Source of the DNA: Molossus alvarezi | Taxonomy: Eukaryota; Chordata; Mammalia; Chiroptera; Molossidae | Length of the DNA stretch: 64,000 bases | Assembly: GCA_037176705.1 (NCBI GenBank) | Contig: CM073899.1 | Span: 7,254,001-7,318,000 of the forward strand | Reading direction: 5' to 3' | Shown: positions 33,964-45,163 of the stretch, piece after piece | Layout of the letters: every line of letters begins with the position of its first letter | Position numbering within the stretch: the stretch's first letter is position 1 | Translations under genes and position numbers: made by a program | Notes under the pieces: generated by a model | What the model saw: only the letters and a program-made list of their open reading frames with translations | What the model was told of the DNA's origin: nothing | Database searches by the model: none

Positions 33964-35014
33964 TTCTTACATTTTATTGCTTTTGCACCTTTATCAAAAC
34001 CAGTTGGCTACATTTGTGTGTGCATTTTGGGGTATTTATACTGTTCCTTTGACGTGTTGTCTGTGCCTCTGCCAACAGCACGGGGTTTGATTGCTGCGGC
34101 TCTGAAACAAATCTTGAAATCAGGTATCGTCATCCATCCCACTCTATCTCCCTTTTCAAAGTTTTTTTTTGCTATTAGAGTTATTGGATTTTCCATGGGG
34201 ATTTTAGGCAATCATGTCTTTATCCACAAAATATTTTGCTGAAACTTTGCAAAGAATTGCATTAAGCCTACATACCAATTTGAGGATTGACATTGTCTCT
34301 ATTTTGAGTGTTATAATCAATAAACATATATCTCGATTAATTCAGCTCTTCTTCAACTTCTTTTATCAGGATTCTTGATTTTTTAGCTCAGAAGACCTGT
34401 AGATGTCTTAAGTTTTTACCAAATATTTCATTATTTTGAGCAATTGCAAGTGTGTTGCATTTTTATTCCAGGTTCCATGTGTTGTTGCTAGTGTACAGAA
34501 ATATAAAGAGATTTTGGAATATTGATTGTGAATTCTTGTGACCTTTCTGAACGCACTTATTAGCTCTAGGAGGCTTCTTTGGGGAAGACACATCCCTTGG
34601 GCTTTTCTAAGTAGACAATCATGCCATTAACAATCAGAGTCAATATTGTTTCTGTTTTCAGCTCTGTATGAATTTTTCCTCGTCTTATTTCACTGGTTAA
34701 TACTTCCAGTAATATTTTCACTAAGAATAAGGAAAACAAACATTTTTCCCTTGTTCCCAAACTTAAAGAAAAAAGATTCAATTTTTCACAAATAAGTATT
34801 AGATAACCCGTAGGTCTTTATTAAAATAAGGAAGTCCTTTGTTTACTGCTGCTAATTTTCTGAGAGTATTTATCACAAAAGTATATTGTATTTTCTCAAA
34901 TACTTCATAAAGTGATATTTGTTTTTAGCCAGAAATATGTGAATTTTATTGACTGCTTTCAAAATATTGAACCATCTTTGCATCATCGAAATAGACCTTT
35001 TTGGTTATGGTTAT

Positions 35015-35083
35015 AATATATACATACATATATGTATATATGTGTGTGTGTGTGTGTATCTTAAGATATATATATATATATTA
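35015..35083. repeat. Compound (TA)/(TG) microsatellite
   Basis: ATATATACATACATATATG passes into (TG)9 at 35041-35057 and, after a short break, into (TA)n at 35066-35081. Confidence 0.9.
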
Positions 35084-37136
35084 ATTTTGCTTACAATTTC
35101 AAAAACAGTTTTGCATGTATATTATTGGAGTTTTTTTTTTTATATATATCTTTGCTAGTTTTGGAATCAAGGTAATAAAAACTTCACTCAAATAAATTGG
35201 TGTTTCCTCCTCCACTTTCTGGAAAAGATTGTGCTGAATTAATGTTAATTTTTCTCTGAATGCTCAGTAGAATTCACAAATGAAATTATTGTATTCTATA
35301 GTGTTCTTTTTAATAAGTTTTTGTCTTACAATTTTTATACTCTAAATAGTTATAAATCTACTCAAATTATCCATTTGATACCAAATTAGTTATGGTAGTT
35401 TGTCTTTTTAAAAAATATTTATTAACGATATAAAATACAACAATTTACATGTAGGGTTCTGTATAGTGTTAGTCACTTAATATTATTTTATTTCTGCAGG
35501 GTCAACAGTATAATTTTCTTTTCTATAGTGATATTTGAACTTTATATCTTTATTATTTTTGCTGATTTTCTCTATTATTTTCCTGATTTCAACTTTAATG
35601 ATTTCTTCTTTAATTTTGTATTATTTTTTCTAATTAACCTTTTTCTGGTTTCTTAAGTTGGAAACATACATTATTTTTCATTATTTTAGATCTCTCTCTC
35701 CATATATATTATAGAGAAATATCCATATATAATATATAATTTTATATAATACATAATAGTAATACTGATTCCCCATATTTCTTTTGCTAAATTATATATT
35801 CATCTTTATTTAAATTAAAGTATTTTTAATTACTTTTGAGACTTCTTCTTTGGCCCATGTGTTATTTAAAAGCATGTTGCTTAATCATCAAATACTTAGG
35901 AGATGGATTTTCTAGCTCTCTGTTATTTCAGTTTGATTCTATTGTATTCTGAGCACATGTTTTGTAAGGTATCTATTACTTTAGGTGTCTCAGTGTGTGC
36001 TTTATTCCCCACAATGTGATATATCTTGGTAACTGTTTCATGTGAGCATGGGAAAATATTCTGCTGACATTGGATAAGTAATTTTAAAAATGTCAATCAG
36101 AACAAGTTGATTTATAGTGTTAAGATCAACTGTACTAAATTTCTGCCTATTTGAGATGTCAAAGACCGAAAAATGGGTAGTAAAGTCTATAGACATACTC
36201 ATGTATTTGTGTATTTTTTTCCATCAGGACTATCAGTTTTTGTATCATATATTTTGACACTGGTTTTAGTTGTGTACATATGAAAGATCGCAAGATCTTG
36301 TAAAACTATTCATTTTTCTTGATAATCTTCCTTTTTTGGAAGTCTGCTTTTTTTTTCTGAAATTTAGGTAGTTAATCCAGGTTTCTTCTTATTAGTGTTA
36401 GCATATTATATCTTTCTCTATACTTTTAGTTTAATCTATTTGATTTTTGGTATTTAAAGTACTACTGGTAGACAAAAGAAAAACATAGAATTAGGTCTTT
36501 ATTTTTTTCATTCTGAATGCCTGTTTATTAATTGATATATTTAGACAACTTGTATTCATAATAATTATTAGATTGATATTTACCACACTTACCCATTTTC
36601 AATTTGTTTTCCAATTATTTTTCCCTATTTTTTTTGCCTTTACTAGTTTTAATTGAATTTTTTGTGATTCCATTTGTATCTCCTTTCTAATCATATTTAC
36701 TGTATATTTTAAATTAGTAATTGCCTGAGAGTATACAGTATATAATTTTCACTATTCTGTTTATCTTCAAAAAAGAAACATTATACTGATTCACTAGCCA
36801 AACCCTCCCTTCATCCCTTCTGACAGTGTCATTCATTTAATTTATCCACATAATACAATCACATTGTTAATTATTTTGTTAATGTTTTAAGTAGTTATGT
36901 TTTCAATTAAAAATAAGAAAAATAAAACATTTATTGTATTTTATTTATTCCTCTTCCTGTGTTCTTTGTTTCAATCAATCTCTATTGATTTCCGTTTCAG
37001 AGTTAGATCATTTTCCTCCTCCCTGAGGATCTTTTTTCAGCATTTCTATCACGGCATGTCTGCTGGTAATGAATCCCCTCAGGTTTTTGGTTGTCGAATA
37101 AAGTCTTTATGTCTCTTATGTCTCTTACACTTTTGA

Positions 37137-37304
37137 AGGACATGCTGCTATATAGCTGGATGACTGTCACCACCCACCTCTGCGGCCTTCGCACCCTTGC
37201 CCAGTTCCTGCAGAGGTGTGAGTGCACCCTGTTGCCAAGGCCCCCACTCTTATTTGTGGGCCCAGACACAGCCCTGCTACCACAGCAGTCTATAGCTAGA
37301 TTTT
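37137..37304. other. GC-rich block at a head-to-head L1 junction
   Basis: About 165 bp richer in GC than its AT-rich flanks, lying exactly between the 5' part of a minus-strand L1 and the start of a plus-strand L1. TATAGCTG near the left edge and TATAGCTA near the right edge are similar. It may be L1 5'UTR or a piece of unrelated sequence; not identified. Confidence 0.35.
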
Positions 37305-38497
37305 AAAAAAATAGAGACAAAAGAATCCAAGCGTACCAATAAAGAACATCATAAAATCACAAACAAAGGTACCAAGGGAGGAAGAAATTAATAAGGGAAC
37401 TACAAACAGACAGAAAACAATTAATAACATGACATTTGCTAGTCCTCACCTATCAATAATTACTTTAAATATAAATTGATTACATTCTCCAATCTAAAGT
37501 CACAGATTAGCTGCATGAATATAAAACAAGCCCCGACTATATGCTGGATGCAAGAGACAGACTTCAGCTTTAAGAGCACAGGTAGACTCATAGTGAATAA
37601 ATGAAAAAGATATGTTACACATATTAAAAAAAACAAAACAAAGGCAACATGAATTGCTGTGCTCATACCAGACAAAATAACTTTAAGCTAAAATAATAAC
37701 ATGGAATGAAGAAGATCATTATATAACGATAAAGGAGCTGACTCATCAAGAGGATGTAATGATTGTAAATATACATGCAATCAACATCAGAGCACCTAAA
37801 TATATTAAGAAAGTACTAATGAACATGAATGGAGAAAGAGACAACAGGAAAATATTAGTGGGGGTTTCTAAACCTCACTTTCAACAATTGACAGATCATC
37901 CAGACAGAAAATCAATAAGGAAACTTTGACCCTGAAGTATATTTTATGTCAAATGAAACTAACAGACATAAATGAAACATTCCTTCAAATGCAGAATATA
38001 CATTCTTCTAAACACATGAAACATTACTCATGATATATCATATGTTACTTCATAAAACAATATGAAGTTGCTTACATTTTTATTGTTGCTCATGCAAATC
38101 ATGCTAAGTATTTTTTTCTGTCTAGAAGAGTTTGAAACTAAAAATCAATAATAGGAAGAAAGCTGAAAATTTCACGAATATGTGAATAATCAAGGGGTCA
38201 AGAAAGAAATCAAAAGGGAAGTTTTAAAATATTTTGAAACAAATGAAAATGAAAACACAATACATCAAAACATATGAAATGTAGCAAAAGCAGGTTTAAA
38301 ATGTAAGTTTATATTAATAAATGCCTACATTTAAAAAAAAAATGAAGATCTCAAATAAATGACCTAATTTTATATATTGAGAAACTAGGAAAAATAAAAA
38401 AAAAAAAGAACTAAACACAAAGTTAGCACAAGAAAGAAGATAACAATAGAATAAAAATAAATGAAATGGAGAATAATAGAAATCAAGAAAACTAAGA

Positions 38498-38554
38498 GTT
38501 TTTATCTTTATTGTTGAGACTATTACAGATATTTCCCCATTGTCCCCCTGCACT
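38498..38554 (-). mobile_element. Very short L1 3' end fragment
   Basis: TTTATTGTTGAGACTATTAC followed by AGATATTTCCCCATTG resembles the first bases of other minus-strand L1 3' ends here (5270-5345, 61872-61935). About 57 bp only. Confidence 0.5.
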
Positions 38555-39269
38555 TGGTTGATGAATCTTTAACTAGATTTACTAAACAAACAAACAAACA
38601 AACAAAAAAACAGTGATTCAATAAAGTTAAAAATAAAAGAGAATACATCACAATTGATACCACAGAAATACAAAGAATCATAAGACATTACAATAAACAA
38701 TTTAAGCCAACAAATTGGAAAATCTATGATTAATAGATGAATTACTAGAAACATACAACCTACCAAAACTGAATCATGAAGAAACAGAAAATCTGAGCAA
38801 ACCAATAACAAATAAGATCAAATCACTAATGAAAAACCTCTCTGAAAATAGATGATTTCATAGGTATAATCATAAAATTTTTAAAAATATATATTAAAAC
38901 CATTCCCTTTCAAACTCTACTAAAAATTGAAAAGATTGGAGTATTTCTAAATTACTTTAACAAGGACAGTATTGCCCCAAATACAAAGTTAGATAAGAAC
39001 ACTACAAAAAAGAAGGCTGCTGGCCGATATCCCCAGTGACTATAGGTGAAAATGATCTTATAAAACACTAGAAAACTGAATTCAATAGTACATTAAAAAG
39101 TTCATACACCATGATCAAATGGAATTAATCCCTGGGAAGCAAATATGTTTCAATACACTCAAATTAGTAAACGTGACACTCCATATTAATAGAATAAAAA
39201 TTATATGATCATCTCAATGATGCAAAAATTTTTTGAAAAAATTAAATATCTTCTCTTCATAAGAAATCT

Positions 39270-39449
39270 CTACACTTTACAGCATAGCAAATATAGTAAA
39301 ATATATTGTAATGCCTATGTAAGGCAAAAGATGGGTACTAAATGTATGGGGTGATCACTTCATAAGGTATATAAATGTCTAATCATGATGTTGTATACCT
39401 GAAACTAATATAATATTATATGCCAACATTAATTTAAAAAATAAATAAA
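39270..39449 (+). mobile_element. L1M-type 3' end insertion
   Basis: Contains GGTGATCACTTCATAAGGTA, TTGTATACCTGAAACTAATA and an AATAAATAAA tail, the end of an L1MA/MB-type 3'UTR. The surrounding L1 reverse-transcriptase sequence resumes at about 39450. Confidence 0.65.
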
Positions 39450-40952
39450 ATCACTACAAAGTATATATTGTAGAAACATATCTCAGTGTAATAAAGGCCA
39501 TCTATACAAGCCCAAAGCCAACATCATACTCAATGGTGAAAACTTGAAAGATTTTCCCCTAAAATCAGGAGCAAAAAAGGGTACTCACTCTCACCATTTC
39601 TATTCAACATAGTACTGGAAATCCTGCCTAGAGAAATTAGACAAGATAAAGAAATAAAAGGCATTTATATTAGAAAGGAAAACATAAAATTTTTCTTGTT
39701 TCCAGATAATGAATATATAAAAAAATTTAAAAATTCATTAACATTTCAGAATGCAAACTCAACATACAAAAATATGTTTTCTTTCTATGTCTTAACAATA
39801 AACTACCTAAAAAAGTAAACCAAACAAAAATGACAAAAAAATGCCATTCATAATAGTGTCAAAATATTTAAGAATAAATATAACCAAAAAGGCGAAAAAT
39901 CTGCACACTGGAAAACATGACATTGAGTAAAATAATTGACTGAAAAACAAATGGAAAAATATGCTGTGTTTATGGCTTCGAGAATTTATTATTGTTAAAA
40001 TGTACATCCTGCCCAAAGCCATCTAGAGTTGATGACATCCCCACAAAAATCTCAAAGACATTTTTCACAAAAATAGAAAAAAATGCTATTCTAAACTTTG
40101 TATGAAACCACAAAAGACAAAAACAATCTTGAGAAAGGACAAAATTAGAAGCACTAGACTTCCCTATTTTAAACACTGTTACAAAGCTATAATAATCAAA
40201 GCATATTGAACAGGCAATAAAACACACAAAAGGGTCAATGGAACAGAATAGAAAGTCCAGAAATAAATATCCATAAAAATATGATCAAAATAACCAAGAA
40301 TACTCAATGAGGACAGGATGCTCTCTTCAATAAATAGTGCTGGGAAACTAGATATTTATATTGAAAATAATAAAATTAAAACCTACTCAACAGTACTCAC
40401 AAAAATGAACTCAAAATTGATTAAGAACTTAAATGTAATACTTGAAATTTTGAGATTCCTAAAAGAATACAGGACATAACTCTTTAAATATGTTCTGACA
40501 ATATTTTTATTGATATTTTGACAGCAAAAATAGGCAAAAATGAAAATACACAGGTTGCACTATATCAAACATGATTCTGTGCAGTGAAAGAAATGATCAA
40601 GAAAGAAAAGGCAGTCTACAGGATGAGAGAAAATATTTACAAACCATATATCTGATATTGGGTTAATATACAAAATGTAAAAAGTACATGCACAAAATAA
40701 TAAAATGAATAGTATGATTAAAAAATAGTCAAAGGATCTGACTATTTTCTCAAAGAAGACATTCAAGTGGCCAAAAATATACATTGAAAGATGCTCAACA
40801 TCAATTATTATGACAATGCAAATCAAAACAACAATGAGTTAATACCTCACCCCTTTAGAATGGCTATGATCAAAACACAAGAAATAACAAGTGCTGGTGA
40901 GAATGTGGAGATAAGCAAACCATTGTGCACTGTTGGTAGAAATGTAAATTGG

Positions 40953-41056
40953 GCCCTGGCTGGTTTGACACAGTGGTTGGAGCATAGGCCTGTGGACCAG
41001 AGAGTCCTAGGTTTGGTTCCCACTAGGGGCACATACCAAAAAAAAAAAAAAAAAAG
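40953..41056 (+). mobile_element. Short head-only SINE with A-tail
   Basis: The tRNA-like head GCCCTGGCTGGTTTGACACA continues to GGTTCCCACTAGGGGCACAT, then goes straight into an A17 tail with no CT-rich body. GTAAATTGG at 40944-40952 and 41057-41065 is its target-site duplication, so the short form is how it inserted, not a later deletion. Confidence 0.9.
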
Positions 41057-41115
41057 TAAATTGGTATAGTCATTAGAGAAAACAGTATGGCGTGTCTTCA
41101 AAAACTGAAAATATA

Positions 41116-43017
41116 TGGGTTACCAAGAAGATCAAGGAAGAAATTTAAAAATTTCTGGAAACCAATGAAAATGAAGACACAACAACACAAAATCTATGGG
41201 ATGCAGTGAAAGCAGTTCTGAGAGGGAAGTTCATAGCACTACAGGCCTACCTAAAGAAACAAGAAAAATTTCTAATTGACTATCTAACCTCAGAACTTAC
41301 AGAACTAGGAAGCAAACAAAAAGAAAACCGCAGAGCAAGTAGAAGGAAAGAAATAGTAAAGATCAAAGCAGAAATAAATGAAATAGAGACCAAAACAACA
41401 AACAAACAAACAAACAAAAAAACAATTCAAAAGATCAATGAAACAAAGAGCTGGTTCTTTGAAAAGATAAACAAGATTGATGGACCCTTAGCTAGATCAC
41501 CAAGAAACAGAGAGAACTCAAATACACAAAATCATAAATGAAAGAGGAGAAATAATAACTGACACCACAAAAATACAAAATATCATCAACAAATACTGTG
41601 AACAATTATATCGCAACAAATTGGACAGTCTAAGTAAAATGGAAAAATTTCTAGAAATGCATACTCTCCCAAAACTCAACCAGGAAGAGATAGAAAACTT
41701 GAATAATAACTAGGAAAATTGAAGATGTAATCAAGACTCTCCCAGCAAACAAAAGCCCAGGCCCGGATGGCTTTACGGGGGAGTTCTACCGAACATTCAA
41801 AGAAGAACTAACACCCTTTCTCCTCAAATTATTCCAAAAAATTTAAGAAGAAGGAAGACTTTCAAACTCATTTTATGAGGCCAGCATAATTCTAATTCCA
41901 AAACCAGATAAGCACTCTACAAAGAAAGAAAACTACAGGCCAATATCCCTAATGAACATAGATGCCAAAATCCTTAAAAAAAATATTAGCGAATCAGATC
42001 CCACAATACATTAAAAAAATTATTCACCATGACCAAGTGGGATTCATCCCAGGGATGCAAGACTGGTACAATATTCACAAATCAATAAACAAAATGATAG
42101 ATAAAAACCATATGATCATATCAATAGACACTGAAAAAGCATTCGACAAAATCCAGCACCCATTTCTGATAAAAATGCTCAGCAATATGGGAATAAAACA
42201 ATCATATCCCGACATAATAAAGACCATATATAAAAAACTACAGCCAACATCATACTCAATGGGCAAAAACTACAAGCGTTTCCCTTAAGAAAAGAAACAA
42301 GACAGGGATGTCCACTTTCCCCACTATTAATTAACATAGTACTGGAAGTCTTAGCCACAGCAATCAGATATGAAGAAGAAATAAAAGGAATCCAAATTGG
42401 AAAGGAGGAACTAAAACTGTTATTATTTGCAGATGACATGATATTATATGTAGAAAACCCTAAAGACTCCATCAAAACCTGCTAGATTTAATAAATTTGG
42501 CAAGGTAGCAGAAAACAAAAATAACATCCAGATATCAACAATATTCTTATACATTAATAATGAACTCACAGAAGGAGAAACTGAAAAAACAATCCTATTT
42601 ACCACTGCAGCAAAAAAATTAAGATACCTAGGAATAAACTTAACCAAAGAAGAAAGGGACCTATTTGCACAAAACTGTGGAACATTGAAAAAAGAAATAG
42701 AGGAAGATATAAAAAAAATGGAAACACATACCTTGCTTGTGGATTGAAAGAATGAACATCATTAAAATGTCCATACAACCCAAAGCAGTCTATAAATTCA
42801 ATATAATCCCCATAAAATACCAATGACATATTTCACAGAACTAGAACAAATACTTCAAAAGTTCATATGGAACCAAAAAAGACTCTGAATAGCCACAGCA
42901 ATATTGAAAAAGAAGGACAAAGTAGGTAGGATCAGAATACCAGATATTAGGTTATACTACAAAGCCACTGTAATCAAAACGGCCTGATACTGGCACAAGA
43001 ACAGGCATATGCCTGTT
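41116..43017 (+). mobile_element. Bat L1 ORF2 internal fragment, no 3' end
   Basis: Closely resembles 48224-50130 of the young full-length L1: it starts TGGGTTACCAAGAAGATCAA and ends at GCACAAGAACAGGCATAT. 41206-41541 and 41962-42288 are still readable pieces of the reverse-transcriptase region ([20 protein letters not shown]). TTTGCAGATGACATGAT, the F-A-D-D site, lies near 42426. It lacks the 3'UTR, A-tail and a target-site duplication. Confidence 0.8.
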
Positions 43018-43072
43018 TCTCTGAACAAAAAATGGAAAAATGTCTTCGGGTGAGGATAAAAAACAAAACAAA
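43018..43072 (+). mobile_element. SINE 3' tail fragment
   Basis: TTTCTCTGAACAAAAAATGG followed by TCTTCGGGTGAGGA (43043-43056) and an A-rich tail is the last 55 bp of the longer VES SINE type. It joins two L1 pieces without a SINE head. Confidence 0.8.
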
Positions 43073-43214
43073 ACTATGTGAAATAATAATGACAGAAAAC
43101 TTTCCTAACGTGGTAAAGGAAAAAACATACAATTCCAGTAAACTCAGAGAGTCCCAAACAAGATGAACACAAAAAAGCCCACACTGAGACACATTATCAT
43201 TAAAATGCCAAAGG

Positions 43215-43299
43215 AACTTCAGTGGTTGGAGCATTGGCCGGCGGACCAGAGAGTCCCGGGTTCGGTTCCTGCTAGGGGCACATACAAAAAATAAATAAA
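43215..43299 (+). mobile_element. Short head-only SINE with A-rich tail
   Basis: Only the tRNA-like head (CAGTGGTTGGAGCATTGGCC to GCTAGGGGCACATAC) and an ATAAATAAAT tail. ATGCCAAAGG (43205-43214) and ATACCAAAGG (43300-43309) are the target-site duplication. It lacks the CT-rich body like the copy at 40953 and retains CpGs. Confidence 0.85.
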
Positions 43300-43654
43300 T
43301 ACCAAAGGATAAAAACAAAGAGAGAATCTTAAAAGCAGCAAGAGAAAAGCAGTCACTTACCTATACAGGGAGATGCCATAAGACTCTCCACTGATTTCTC
43401 AACAGAAACGTTGCAGGCCAGAAAGGATTGGCAAGACATATTCAAAGTGATGAAAAGCAAGGACCTACAACCAAGATTTCTCTACCCAACAAAGCTGTCA
43501 TTTAGAAGGACATATAAAGTGCTTCCCAGAAAAATTGTATATAACAAAACTAAAGGAGTTCATGACCACTAAACTAGTATTACATGAAATGTTAAAGTGT
43601 CTACTTTAAGAAGAAGAAGAAAAAAAATAAAAAATATGAGCAAATGAATAACAA

Positions 43655-43906
43655 CCTTGGTTGTAGTGGCTCAGTTGGTTGGCATGTCATCCAGTACACC
43701 AAAAGGCTGCAAGCTTGATTTTTGGTCAGGGCACATACCTAGATTGTGGGTTCAGCTCCTAGTTGAGGTATGTGATCCCTGGTCAGGGCATGTACGAGAG
43801 GGAACTGATCAATGTTTCTCTCCCTCTCTTCCTCTCTGTGTCTCCTTTTCTCTCTCTCTCTAAAATTATTAAACATATCCTTGGATGAGGATTAAAAAAT
43901 ACATAA
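43655..43906 (+). mobile_element. VES-type SINE, older copy with hairpin tail
   Basis: Head TTGGTTGTAGTGGCTCAGTT, a body with GGTCAGGGCACATACC and an extra copy of that motif, a CT-rich stretch (43818-43861) and TCCTTGGATGAGGA (43878-43891) before the A-tail. Confidence 0.85.
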
Positions 43907-43963
43907 ATAATAAAATGGCAATAAATACATTTTTATTAACAACTGAATCTGAAAAACAAAATA

Positions 43964-44191
43964 GCCTGGCCAGTGTGGCTCAGTGATTGAGCATTGACCC
44001 ATGTACCAAGAGGTCACTGTTTGATTTCCAGTCAGGGCACATGCCTTGGTTGTGGGCCAGATCCCCAGTGGGCGGCGTGCAGGAGGTGGCCAATTGATGT
44101 TCTTGCTCATTGATGTTTCCATCTCTCTCTCCCTATCCCTTCTTCTCTCTCTAAAAATCAATAAAGAAAAATTATTTAAAAAAAACAACAA
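43964..44191 (+). mobile_element. VES-type SINE, shorter type
   Basis: CTGAAAAACAAAATA (43949-43963) and CAGAAAAACAAAATA (44192-44206) flank it as a target-site duplication. The head is GCCTGGCCAGTGTGGCTCAG and the body ends CTCTCTAAAAATCAATAAAG. Confidence 0.95.
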
Positions 44192-44206
44192 CAGAAAAAC
44201 AAAATA

Positions 44207-44470
44207 GACAGACCAGAACAGAAACAGACTTACAGATACAGAGAACATTTTGCCTATTGCCAGATGGGAGGGGGGTTAAGAGGTTGGGTAAAAAAGGTGA
44301 AGGGATTAAGGAGTACAAATTGGTAGTTACAGAACAAAGGGATGTAAAGTACAGCATAGGGAATATATACAATAATGGTCTGCAAATAAGTATACAGTAT
44401 CTAACCACTGGGCTGTGCACCTAATGCTAATGCAATATTGTGTGTAAACTGTATTAAAAATAAAAAAAAT
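44207..44470 (+). mobile_element. Old L1 3'UTR
   Basis: GACCAGAACAGAAACAGACT, TTGCCAGATGGGAGGGGGGT, ATGTAAAGTACAGCATAGGG, and an A-rich tail correspond in order to an L1M-type 3'UTR. It may be the displaced 3' end of the L1 at 37305-41115. Confidence 0.65.
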
Positions 44471-44499
44471 ACAAGAAAATAAAAAATAAAGACTATTTA

Positions 44500-44856
44500 A
44501 ATAAATAAATTTTCTTTCATAAACACAGTAGATTGGTGATTGCCAGGGGATCTGGTGTGGGGCAAATTAAATATTTTAACAGGTAGAACTTCAAGTATAA
44601 ATGATAAGTTCAAAGGAGCTAATGTATATTGTGGTGATAATAATGAACAATATTGTATTATATACTTGAATGTTATGGAGAGAAGATTTTAAATGTTTTT
44701 ACTACAAAAGAAGTAGTTATGTGAATGATATATATGTTAACTAACATTACTGTGGTAACCATTTCACAATATTCATATGTATTAAATCATCACATTGTAT
44801 ACATTAAACCTACACAATGTTATATTTCCACTCTGTCTCAATAAATCTGGGAAAAA
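44500..44856 (+). mobile_element. Old L1 3'UTR (L1MA/L1MB-like), second copy
   Basis: GTAGATTGGTGATTGCCAGG through AACCATTTCACAATATTCAT to CTCAATAAATCTGGG, the standard end of L1MA/MB-type elements. Confidence 0.75.
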
Positions 44857-44919
44857 AATGGAAATGATTTGTGGAATTTACATGTTTTACTATGTGCATT
44901 TGAGGAAACACTTAATATT

Positions 44920-45120
44920 TTTTGTTCTTTTAAAGTATACAATTTGGTGTTTTTTAATGTATTCAAAATGTTGTGTACATCAATAGTATCTAATTCCAGA
45001 ATATTTATCCCCCAAAGAAATTTGTACCCGTCAGTAGTCTTTATTTTCACCCTCATTAATATCTCTGTATTCTTTACTAGTTAGTTGATTTCTTTTGAGT
45101 TTGCCCTAAAATTGTCTCTA
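44920..45120 (-). mobile_element. Old L1M 3' fragment, minus strand
   Basis: AAAGTATACAATTTGGTG and ATCTAATTCCAGAATATTTA with CCCCAAAGAAATTTGTACCC correspond to an L1M 3' region read in reverse. Diverged. Confidence 0.6.
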
Positions 45121-45163
45121 GAAGATTTTCAAGTTTATTTAAATTTTTAAATTTACTGCTAGT

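Larger units (their letters stand above)
32345..37136 (-). mobile_element. Old L1 (L1M-type), nearly full length, minus strand
   Basis: Left to right on the plus strand the order is 3'UTR (32345-32800), ORF2 C-terminal region (33015-33900), reverse transcriptase (about 34200-35300), endonuclease (about 35850-36500) and ORF1-like sequence (about 36800-37136). All frames are broken. A SINE (32801-33012) and two AT/TG microsatellites lie inside. Confidence 0.75.
37305..41115 (+). mobile_element. Old L1 (L1MA/L1MB-like), ORF2 region
   Basis: Plus-strand L1 from just before ORF2 (endonuclease, 37320-38200) through reverse transcriptase (39450-39760) to the C-terminal region (41080-41115). It has no intact frame. 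Inside are a 57-bp L1 3' end fragment (38498-38554), a second L1 3' end (39270-39449) and a short SINE (40953-41056). Confidence 0.75.
43073..43948 (+). mobile_element. Bat L1 fragment: ORF1 3' part and ORF2 start
   Basis: ORF1 C-terminal coding sequence is recognisable (about 43085-43200 and 43310-43540), followed by the inter-ORF gap. ATGGCAATAAATACAT near 43915 is the ORF2 start. Two SINEs (43215-43299, 43655-43906) interrupt it. All frames are broken. Confidence 0.7.

Noticed and set aside
33922..35083. Replication origin or matrix-attachment signal from AT-rich tracts
   Set aside because: The tracts are simple microsatellites; sequence alone gives no support for such a role.
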